The notes below the pieces were generated by a model. It was not told the origin of the DNA, did no database searches, and worked only from the letters and a program-made list of their open reading frames with translations. This document shows positions 20,379-26,193 of a stretch of DNA of 26,193 nt, one piece after another (position 1 is the stretch's first letter; each line of letters starts with the position of its first letter). Source of the stretch: JAHEJX01 sp041605955 (GTDB taxonomy: Bacteria; Actinomycetota; Acidimicrobiia; Spongiisociales; UBA5794); the NCBI GenBank assembly GCA_041605955.1, contig JBFIXI010000060.1:1-26193 (forward strand), in the 5' to 3' direction. The position numbers and the translations under genes were made by a program.

Positions 20379-20756
20379 CTAGCGAGTTACGGCTGCCTCC
20401 GGGCCGGCAACCAGCTGGCGTATCGCCCGGAGGATGACCATCGGATCGGCACACTCCGCAAAGAGTTGGGTGACGTTCGCCTGACACAGCATCCGCAGTG
20501 CAGGGCGGTCCCCCACTGGAAAGATGCCGATGACACTGCGGCCCTGTGCTCTCCAGCGGCTGATCAGATCGATGCTCAGCCAGGGCACCTCGGTGCCGAC
20601 CACGACGACGTCGGCCGAGGCAGGCACGTCGAGCGGGTTGTAGCAGCGGGCGACGAGCCGCACCAGCGCCGACTCGAGCGCGGCCGCCGCCAATTGGCCT
20701 TCCCAGGGCCGCGGCGACAGGACCGTGGCCAGCGCAGGGCGGGCGAAAGCCGTCAC
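20379..20756 (-). CDS. CpaE-like receiver domain protein without ATPase
   Basis: A 125-residue protein with an alternating strand-helix pattern: LATVLSPRPWEGQLAAAALE, then a long helix, ADVVVVGTEVPWLSIDLI, SVIGIFPVGDRPALRMLC, QANVTQLFAECADPMVIL and a terminal helix. This matches the N-terminal receiver-like domain of CpaE/septum-site-determining (SsaS-like) proteins, where an ATPase normally follows; here the protein ends. The phosphorylatable Asp of true receivers is not evident. GTG at 20756 overlaps the stop of the upstream gene by 4 bases. A role in regulating pilus or cell-pole machinery is possible but inferred. Confidence 0.65.
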   Translation of the reverse strand: MTAFARPALATVLSPRPWEGQLAAAALESALVRLVARCYNPLDVPASADVVVVGTEVPWLSIDLISRWRAQGRSVIGIFPVGDRPALRMLCQANVTQLFAECADPMVILRAIRQLVAGPEAAVTR

Positions 20757-21100
20757 GCCACCCGCATCGCCACGACGTGGTGCAGCGCCACCCACCGGTG
20801 TCGTCCCTCTTGCAAGACGACCACGTGGTCGGCACCCACAGCCGAGACCGTGCCCCGCAGCTCGATGCCCCCGGCCAGGTCGATGTGGAGCAGCTCGGCG
20901 CAGTCTTCCGCCAGCAACAGTCGATCGCGCATGGTGCTGCGTCGCCGGGCGGCGATCCGTGCCGCGTGCTGCTCGGCCCGCAGCGTCTCGTCCATCTCGA
21001 GCCGCAGCATCCGGCCGAGCACTCGTAGATCCGGATGGGCCCACGGAGGCTCCCCGGCGCCTTCGGACGGATGCGGCTCCTGGTGTTCGCGTGAATCCAC
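20753..21100 (-). CDS. hypothetical protein, Fis/Sm-like actinobacterial family
   Basis: A 115-residue protein. It has an acidic/Pro-rich N-terminus, a basic helical middle (MDETLRAEQHAARIAARRRS) and a C-terminal small beta domain (GIELRGTVSAVGADHVVVLQ, RHRWVALHHVVAMRV) that resembles an Sm-like or TTC-type barrel. Actinobacterial proteins with this layout, sometimes called Fis-family, often accompany CpaE-like genes, as here. GTG at 21100 is chosen for its AGGGGGG four bases upstream; ATG at 21118 or GTG at 21121 would add 6-7 residues. It is coupled to the receiver-domain gene through GTGA. Function unknown. Confidence 0.7.
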   Translation of the reverse strand: MDSREHQEPHPSEGAGEPPWAHPDLRVLGRMLRLEMDETLRAEQHAARIAARRRSTMRDRLLLAEDCAELLHIDLAGGIELRGTVSAVGADHVVVLQEGRHRWVALHHVVAMRVA

Positions 21101-21220
21101 GGTTCCCCCCTTCAGCATCACCTCGCTTCCAGCTAATCAGACCGGCGGGGGAGTAGCAATGGGTGCGGCGCCGGGATAATTTCGCGACCCGGGTCCAATT
21201 GGTCGTATCTTGGTGGGGTC

Positions 21221-22240
21221 ATGGAGCGCACCACTCGATCCGAGGATCTGGCGACGGTGGGCTTCAGCTTGTGGACGATCGTCGGCCTGTTCGTAGACGC
21301 GTACAACCACGTGACCAATCCACAGCTCGAGACCTTTTGGACTCCGTGGCACGCCATCTTCTACAGCGGCTTTCTGGCGACGGCGGCGTGGCTGATTGTG
21401 ATCAGACTGCGGAGGCGTCAACCGGCCGGCACCGACCTCTTCTGGGCGCCCCAAGGCTATCGGCCCGCAATGTACGGCGTAGCGATCTTCGCCGCCGGCG
21501 GTGTGGGTGACGCCATATGGCATGAGGTCTTCGGCATCGAGACGAGTCTCGACGCCCTGTTGAGCCCGACACACCTGCTCTTGTTCATCGGGGGATTCCT
21601 TATCGTCTCGGCTCCGTTCCGCGCCAGGTGGATGGATCGCAACGACGCCAGCCCTTCTTATCGGGACTTCCTACCGGCGCTGGCATCGCTGTCATTCGCC
21701 ACTGCCGTGGTCGCCTTCTTCTTCGAGTACTCGTGGGCGCCCGCAATGAGCTGGCCGGTCACGCTTCACTATGAGCCGGGCGCTGGGTCCGAGCAGTGGG
21801 CGGTCCTGGGATTCCTGGGAATCATGGTGACGACGATCATCACCTTCGCTCCGTTACTGGCCGCGTCGCGGCGCTGGACGCTCCCGCCCGGTTCCGTCAC
21901 CACGTTCATGGTGGTCATCAACACGCTCATCGTCGTCGGCTTCGACAAGGAAGCGATTGGGCTGCCCGCCGTCGTCGTCGCCGCCGTGCTGATGGACGTC
22001 CTCATCGCAATCGAGGCCCCGCGGCGGCTGACGATCGTTCTGCCCCCCTTTGCGCTGTGGTCGCTCTATTTCTTGCTGGTCACAGTCAACCTCGGCCTGG
22101 GATGGCCGCCTGAGCTGTGGGGCGGAAGCATCCTGTTTGCCGTACTGGCGGTGGTGCTGCTCGATCGTCTGCTGGAGATGGCGGTCGAGGCCGCTTCCCT
22201 GGACCGCGCTGACGCGCTCCAATCATCTGAGGGCACTTGA
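21221..22240 (+). CDS. polytopic membrane protein, conserved hypothetical
   Basis: A 339-residue protein with about nine hydrophobic segments (for example GFSLWTIVGLFVDAYNHVTN, HAIFYSGFLATAAWLIVIRL, LLLFIGGFLIVSAPF, ALASLSFATAVVAFFFEYSW, VVVAAVLMDVLIAI, LFAVLAVVLLDRLLEMA). His residues recur at membrane edges (YNHVTN, TPWHAIFYSG, IWHEVFGIE, SPTHLLLFIGG), the sort of pattern seen in haem- or metal-binding membrane proteins such as the DUF420 and CtaG-like groups, but no family is recognised. ATG at 21221 has GGTGGGG 4-10 bases upstream. It is transcribed divergently from the 21100 operon and followed by a 337-base gap. Confidence 0.8.
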   Translation: MERTTRSEDLATVGFSLWTIVGLFVDAYNHVTNPQLETFWTPWHAIFYSGFLATAAWLIVIRLRRRQPAGTDLFWAPQGYRPAMYGVAIFAAGGVGDAIWHEVFGIETSLDALLSPTHLLLFIGGFLIVSAPFRARWMDRNDASPSYRDFLPALASLSFATAVVAFFFEYSWAPAMSWPVTLHYEPGAGSEQWAVLGFLGIMVTTIITFAPLLAASRRWTLPPGSVTTFMVVINTLIVVGFDKEAIGLPAVVVAAVLMDVLIAIEAPRRLTIVLPPFALWSLYFLLVTVNLGLGWPPELWGGSILFAVLAVVLLDRLLEMAVEAASLDRADALQSSEGT

Positions 22241-22577
22241 TCATCGAGCCAGACCTTGAAACCTCGGTGTCGCAGAGTCGGGGCGCCATGTCCCGAGCCA
22301 ACCCGCGATCGCTCCCACTGTCAGCGGCCGCGACGTGTTCTTGCGGAATCCCGAGGCGGCGCCGCTAGTCCGCTCGATCCGCAGTCTCGTGGACAGCGAC
22401 GCTCAGCTCTTCGGCACGAAGCAGGCGGCCGCGAGGTTGCCAACGAGCAAGCTGCAGTCCTGCAGCTCGCCGGCAGGTTCCTGCACGGACCCCCGTTGGT
22501 TCTGGGCACGCCTATTCCATTTGGGGGTCTCAAACTCGACAAGCTGTCGGACCACGTTGGTAATAGGCTGGCGCGGC
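22241..22577. other. gene-free gap with short palindromes
   Basis: No convincing gene on either strand. It contains a near-perfect palindrome AGCTGCAG-TC-CTGCAGCT (22450-22467), followed within a few bases by GCAGG-TT-CCTGC. These hairpins have 2-base loops, so cruciform DNA or a protein-binding site is more likely than a terminator. They lie about 110 bases upstream of the DUF454 gene. No known riboswitch was recognised. Confidence 0.35.
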
Positions 22578-23051
22578 ATGGAACCGGAGGCTGGAGGGTC
22601 GGTGGCGGCGACTACATCGTTCGATGATCACCTGAACTTGTCGCGTTCGATCGTCGTGCGGGCCGTCTATATCGTGCTCGGCTTCGTGTTCCTCGGGATC
22701 GGCATCGCCGGCTTCTACACGCCGATCCTGCCGGGCACGGTGAACCTGCTGGTTGCCGCGTACTTCTTCTCGATGTCGAGCGAGCGGATGTACCGGTGGA
22801 TGATGACGAACAAGGTCTTCGGGCAGCAACTGCGTGACTACCGAGCCGGCCTGGGGATTCCGCGCAGCGTCAAGGTGGTGGCAATCGGTTCCATCGTGAT
22901 CTCGGTGGCGTTGACGGTGGTCTTGGCCTTGGAGGACTCGTGGGCTCGGGCCGCCATGGTGGTGTTCGGCTTAGTCGGGGTGTGGTTCATCCTGACCCGT
23001 CCCACCCGAGAGCGCGAGTTGGCACGTCGCCAGAACAGCCCCGCCGGCTGA
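22578..23051 (+). CDS. DUF454 (YbaN-like) inner membrane protein
   Basis: A 157-residue protein with the DUF454 pattern: VYIVLGFVFLGIGIAGFYTP then ILPGTVNLLVAAYFFSMSSE and RMYRWMMTNKVFGQQLRDYR, with AGLGIPRSVKVVAIGSIVIS after it. It ends with a membrane hairpin and a short basic tail. About four transmembrane helices; the function of the family is unknown. ATG at 22578 gives a 24-30-residue polar leader; GTG at 22602, preceded by GGAGG repeats, is an alternative start. It converges with the DivIVA-like gene, leaving 86 bases between them. Confidence 0.88.
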   Translation: MEPEAGGSVAATTSFDDHLNLSRSIVVRAVYIVLGFVFLGIGIAGFYTPILPGTVNLLVAAYFFSMSSERMYRWMMTNKVFGQQLRDYRAGLGIPRSVKVVAIGSIVISVALTVVLALEDSWARAAMVVFGLVGVWFILTRPTRERELARRQNSPAG

Positions 23052-23137
23052 AACTGTTGCATCGGTCCGACCTGCACCGATTGTGCTCCCACCGATATGC
23101 CCCGTGCCATTTGCGCTCGGACCGAGCCCGGGGCGCG

Positions 23138-24745
23138 TCAGCCTTCCTCGCCATCGGGGTGAATGGCGGCGACCCGACGCTTGATGCCGCCGCCTCTGCG
23201 CTGGTAGATGGTGCTGGTGGTGCCCTCCTCACCAGCTAGGTCGGCGACGCTCTCGTCGACGGTCTCATCGGCGACCAGCTCGCCGGGTGCCCCGGCGCCG
23301 TTGTCGTCCGGATTCGTAGCTCGGGATGCCTCCGCCGGGTGCGCCGGCTCCTCACCCCCGGCATCACCGCTCGAGGCCATCGTGGTCACCGTGGTGGCGA
23401 TACGCCCCTCGTGTCCTGGATGGATGATCGGAGGCCGGCCCACCGGGAGCTGGCCCGATCCGTCGGGCTCCGCGTAATCGGCCGTCGGTTCCGCCGTCGT
23501 TTCGCCCTCTGGTGTGGCAGCAGGCGAACGATGACGCGATTTCTTCGCCTTGGGCCTCCGCCGTGGGGCCTTGGCGGGCGCCCCGGAGTCCGGACTGACC
23601 GATGCCGGCCAGGTCGCGCCGCGCATCTCGTTGTCGATCATGTCGCCGATGAGCCCGGTCCTGTCGCCGGCCACCTGCGCGAGATTGGCAATGTGCGCCT
23701 CGAACTCGACAACAGCGGCTTGCAGCTGCTCGATCCGTTTCTCCAACCGGCGATTGTCTTCTCGGGCGGCGGCGATCATGGCGTCAACTTCGTGGCCCGC
23801 CTGATTCAGGAGATCTTCCGTTTCCTCTTGTGCCGTGGTCAGCCGATCGAGAGCCTCGCGGCGAGCATCGGCCATCGCCTCTTCGGCGTCGGCGCGTCCC
23901 TGAGCTCGGATCGCTTCGGCGGCGGCAGCGGCCGCAGCCCGGATCTCTACCCCTTCGTTGCGGGCAACTGCGATCAATTCTTCGGCCTGGAGCTCTCGCG
24001 CAACCCTCGTCTCGGCAAGCTCGGATTGGGTGCGCTCGCGGATGAGTCGAGTTTCCTCGACGGCCGAGGCGATCATTGCCTCAGCCTGCTGCCGGGCTTG
24101 CGCCAGGATGTCGGCCGCTTCGGCCTCGGCATCGGCCCGGACACCCACGACGTCGCTGGCCGCCTCGGCAGTCAGTCGGTTGGCCTCGGCCTGTGCCAGG
24201 TGCAATAGCCGCTCCGCCTCGGCGCCCTGCGTGACCGCCGCTTGCTCGGACTCGGTGCGCAAGCCTTCCGCTTCTGCAATGGCGGAGGTGAGGATGGCGT
24301 CGGCGCGGGAGCGCAACTCATCGGATCGATCCTGCGCGATATCAATAGCGCTTTCCGCTTCTTCACGAATTCGCTGGGCGTCGGCCTGAGCGGCCGTGAG
24401 GTGGTCATGGGCGGCGCCCACGATGCGCTGCGCGGTGAGGTTGGCCTCTTGCCGAATCGCCTCGGCCTCCTCATTGGCGGCATCGATGATCTGGGTCGCT
24501 GCAGCCTTGGCATCCGAGATCAGACGGTTTCTGCTCTCCTGCGCCGCGATGACGGATTTGGTGATCTCTTCCTGCGAAGCGCCGGTACCTTCGAGGCGTT
24601 TCTCGAGGCGCTGGATGAGACGCTCGTACTGCGCCAGGGTGTCGGCGACGCGGGTCATGACTGCATCGACCTCCGCCGGATCGTATCCGCGGCGGCGGGC
24701 GACACCGAAGCGATGGTTCTCTACGGTGGAGGACTCGATGCGCAT
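23138..24745 (-). CDS. DivIVA-like long coiled-coil protein
   Basis: A 535-residue protein. The N-terminal 55 residues resemble the DivIVA/Wag31 head (RFGVARRRGYDPAEVDAVM, TRVADTLAQYERLIQRLEKR). Residues ~60-360 are an almost unbroken Ala/Glu/Arg-rich coiled coil with repeating EAEAIRQEA-, AEAERLLHLAQAEA- and ARQQAEAMIASA-type units. The last ~160 residues are disordered, with a basic patch (RRRPKAKKSRHR) and acidic stretches. Such proteins assemble filaments at curved membranes and organise polar growth or septation, like DivIVA, FilP and Scy of actinomycetes. ATG at 24745 is chosen because it begins the conserved head; GTG at 24772 would add nine residues. It is monocistronic and divergent from the HTH gene. 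Confidence 0.82.
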   Translation of the reverse strand: MRIESSTVENHRFGVARRRGYDPAEVDAVMTRVADTLAQYERLIQRLEKRLEGTGASQEEITKSVIAAQESRNRLISDAKAAATQIIDAANEEAEAIRQEANLTAQRIVGAAHDHLTAAQADAQRIREEAESAIDIAQDRSDELRSRADAILTSAIAEAEGLRTESEQAAVTQGAEAERLLHLAQAEANRLTAEAASDVVGVRADAEAEAADILAQARQQAEAMIASAVEETRLIRERTQSELAETRVARELQAEELIAVARNEGVEIRAAAAAAAEAIRAQGRADAEEAMADARREALDRLTTAQEETEDLLNQAGHEVDAMIAAAREDNRRLEKRIEQLQAAVVEFEAHIANLAQVAGDRTGLIGDMIDNEMRGATWPASVSPDSGAPAKAPRRRPKAKKSRHRSPAATPEGETTAEPTADYAEPDGSGQLPVGRPPIIHPGHEGRIATTVTTMASSGDAGGEEPAHPAEASRATNPDDNGAGAPGELVADETVDESVADLAGEEGTTSTIYQRRGGGIKRRVAAIHPDGEEG

Positions 24746-24833
24746 TGGGGACAACCTTCCCCGACCCTCCACCCGAAGAGCCCCCTAAGGCCGAAATGAG
24801 AGTTTGGGGTTTGGTTGCGCTAACCGACGCCAG

Positions 24834-24863
24834 ACTCTACCGAAAGCGCGAAAACTTTGGCAA
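24834..24863 (-). promoter_or_regulatory. possible promoter of the DivIVA-like gene
   Basis: On the minus strand TTGCCA (24863-24858) is followed after 18 bases by TAGAGT (24839-24834), acceptable -35 and -10 elements. The rest of the 285-base divergent gap (24746-25030) shows no other clear gene or structure. Confidence 0.35.
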
Positions 24864-25030
24864 ACGATCTGGGATATTGGAGCGGCGCCATCGGCTCCCT
24901 CCCATCGCGCCTGGTCCGGGAGGTGTGAGCCAAGACCAGAGCTGGGGCAGATGCCTCACCGCCGACTCTTGGTGGTCGCCGCGACGAAATCGTGCTTGCC
25001 CCCGGCCTCAACTGCTCATAGCCTGAGTTG

Positions 25031-25258
25031 ATGGAGCGAATCCACGTAGAGATTGATAAGGATTGGCTTTCCGTTTCTGATATCTGTGATTACATGGATG
25101 TGTCGACCTTCGTCGTCACTTCGCAGTTGCGCTCAGGCAACCTTCCCGCCGTCAAGTTCGGTCGAGAGTGGCGCGTAGCTCGCCAGGACTTCGAAGATTG
25201 GATAAACGCCCAACGTGCCGAGGCCAGCACCCGAGCGCGGCAGCAGTTAGATGCATAG
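25031..25258 (+). CDS. excisionase-type helix-turn-helix DNA-binding protein
   Basis: A 75-residue protein with the MerR-like HTH_17/excisionase pattern: WLSVSDICDYMDVSTFVVTS then QLRSGNLPAVKFGREWRVAR and QDFEDWINAQRAEA. In this family such short proteins act as phage or plasmid excisionases or as small chromosomal regulators (compare AlpA- and BldC-like proteins). Its codons at 25040-25100 are visibly more AT-rich than those of its neighbours. ATG at 25031 is chosen; a TTG directly before it is also in frame. It lies 6 bases before the next gene, so it probably heads a three-gene operon. Confidence 0.85.
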   Translation: MERIHVEIDKDWLSVSDICDYMDVSTFVVTSQLRSGNLPAVKFGREWRVARQDFEDWINAQRAEASTRARQQLDA

Positions 25259-25264
25259 GCCGCG

Positions 25265-25768
25265 ATGACGACCGAGCCGTCGAGCGAACTCCCGCCACTT
25301 CCAAGGGAGACGGAGCAACCATCTCCGGCTCCCCGGAAGGCCAAGCGCGACCCGGCCACCGTTTTGACGAGCGCGATGGTCGTCTACGTCTTCATCAATC
25401 TGCTCTTCGCCGTCCCGCTGCTCGTGGCGCCCAGCGCCTTCTTCGATGGCATCGGCCTGAGCAGTGTCGTCGCCGACCAGCTGGGCGGGCTGCGATGGGT
25501 GGGAGCTGTGCTGTTTGCCTGGGCGGTGGCGGGAATCCTCGTGGTGGCCAAGCCGGAAGGGCGGGCCATCTTCGTGACGACGGGAGCCCTGCAGCTGACT
25601 TTCGGAGCCGTCGCTTTCGTCTACAGCTGGACGGTCGCCGAGTACGAGTGGGCCACCTGGTACCAGCTCTTCGCCACCGTCGTGTTGGTCCTCGGTGCTG
25701 CCTACATGTCCTGGGCCCGACTGCGGGGCCGGAGGGTGCTCAAGGGCGGGTCGCCGCCAGCCTCGTGA
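25265..25768 (+). CDS. small four-helix membrane protein
   Basis: A 167-residue protein. A Pro-rich cytoplasmic N-terminus (~32 residues) precedes four hydrophobic segments: TSAMVVYVFINLLFAVPLLV, GLRWVGAVLFAWAVAGILVV, FVTTGALQLTFGAVAFVYSW and YQLFATVVLVLGAAYMSWAR. It ends in a basic tail. No family recognised; it looks like the small DoxX/DUF4345-like four-helix group, by general shape only. Its stop overlaps the start of the following gene (GTGA), so they are translationally coupled. Confidence 0.75.
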   Translation: MTTEPSSELPPLPRETEQPSPAPRKAKRDPATVLTSAMVVYVFINLLFAVPLLVAPSAFFDGIGLSSVVADQLGGLRWVGAVLFAWAVAGILVVAKPEGRAIFVTTGALQLTFGAVAFVYSWTVAEYEWATWYQLFATVVLVLGAAYMSWARLRGRRVLKGGSPPAS

Positions 25769-26193
25769 GCACACCGACTCCGTCGCAGCACGAATTGGAA
25801 CTCGAAGATGAACCGCGCCTCGAGGTGGCGGTAATCGTGATCGCTACCGAGAGCTCGCCTGGCAGTGCGGCCACACTGGCGGAGGAACTGTGGCACGGGC
25901 GCCCGATGGTGCGCGTGGTTGCCGAGCGATTGGAGGGCTTCGACCCGGTGGTCGTCGTGATGCGCGATGAGGACGCAGTCAGTCATCTCGAAGGGCTGCC
26001 CGGCATCATCGCGATCGTCGACCCGGAGTGGAGCGAGGGTGCCGCGGCGCCCCTGCGCGCTGCCCTCGACTACTTGACCCATTCGGCCGACGCCCAGGCT
26101 GCTGTCGTGCTCAGCCTGCGCACGCCCGAAATTGCGCCTGAGGTGCTCCGCCGCTTGGCGGCCGCCTCGGCCGATGCAGTGGCGCCCGTCGCC
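25765..26193 (+). CDS. MobA/CoxI-like NTP-transferase-fold protein, degenerate (partial)
   Basis: The visible 143 codons run off the window end. After a ~20-residue acidic leader, VAVIVIATESSPGSAATLAE stands where NTP transferases have LAAGxSSRMGxxK. Then come RVVAERLEGFDPVVVVM, IIAIVDPEWSEGAAAPLRAA and AAVVLSLRTPEIAPEVLRRL, which match the fold and the NPDWxxGMxxSLRxAL and GDxPLV positions of molybdenum cofactor cytidylyl/guanylyltransferases. The Gly-rich loop, Arg-Met and Lys are lost, and the metal-binding GDxP has become LRTP, so nucleotide transfer looks unlikely. GTG at 25765 overlaps the upstream stop. A binding or scaffold role is inferred; the missing C-terminus could change the picture. 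Confidence 0.65.
   Translation, partial: MSTPTPSQHELELEDEPRLEVAVIVIATESSPGSAATLAEELWHGRPMVRVVAERLEGFDPVVVVMRDEDAVSHLEGLPGIIAIVDPEWSEGAAAPLRAALDYLTHSADAQAAVVLSLRTPEIAPEVLRRLAAASADAVAPVA

Noticed and set aside
19569..21179. 536-codon plus-strand open frame
   Set aside because: It is antisense to DUF2332 and the receiver-domain genes, with shadow-type composition and no motifs.

Overview
The window looks like a chromosomal stretch of a high-GC actinobacterium. Very high G/C at third codon positions, frequent GTG/TTG starts, many 4-base ATGA/GTGA gene overlaps, an actinobacterial-type lipoprotein with CMRDxG motifs, DUF2332, DUF454 and a DivIVA-like coiled-coil protein all point that way. Gene content reminds me of Acidimicrobiia, but no rRNA or marker gene here can settle the class. 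I see no rRNA, no CRISPR array and no intact transposase or integrase.

Layout. 1-1294: 5' portion of a CNNM/CorC-family membrane protein (minus), cut by the window edge. 1400-3193: a small accessory patch between a degenerate tRNA-like 3' end and an intact tRNA-Lys(TTT). It holds a frameshifted helix-turn-helix remnant and a tightly coupled ArsR-type repressor / VOC-family protein / unknown protein operon. 3321-4865: DUF2079 membrane protein. 4916-5610: a PadR repressor translationally coupled to a Met/His/Trp-rich small protein, with a PadR-like operator in front. 5730-7539: the most unusual gene, an endonuclease IV-like TIM barrel fused to a LigD-type primase-polymerase domain, with one frameshift near its 3' end. 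7831-11666: a minus-strand operon of six genes (two membrane proteins, a DCC/DUF393 CxxC protein, TetR regulator, an unknown protein, a rhodanese-type sulfurtransferase), headed by a consensus-like promoter overlapped by a perfect 10-bp inverted repeat.

11910-12785: a stand-alone 5'-3' exonuclease of the FEN/PolA-N type. 12789-14824: a lipoprotein and an FAD-dependent phytoene-desaturase-like oxidoreductase. 14921-18497: two ABC-2 exporters facing each other. 18589-19284: an SRAP (HMCES/YedK) protein that shields abasic sites. 19305-21100: an operon of a small basic protein, a CpaE-like receiver domain without its ATPase, and DUF2332. 21221-23051: two membrane proteins, the second DUF454. 23138-24745: a long DivIVA-like coiled-coil protein. 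25031-26193: an excisionase-type HTH, a small membrane protein and the start of a degenerate NTP-transferase-like protein.

Three genes share an abasic-site / DNA-end theme: the endonuclease IV-polymerase fusion, the FEN exonuclease and the SRAP protein. They are several kb apart and not co-transcribed, so any joint pathway is inference. Several long open frames opposite real genes were judged to be by-products of high GC.
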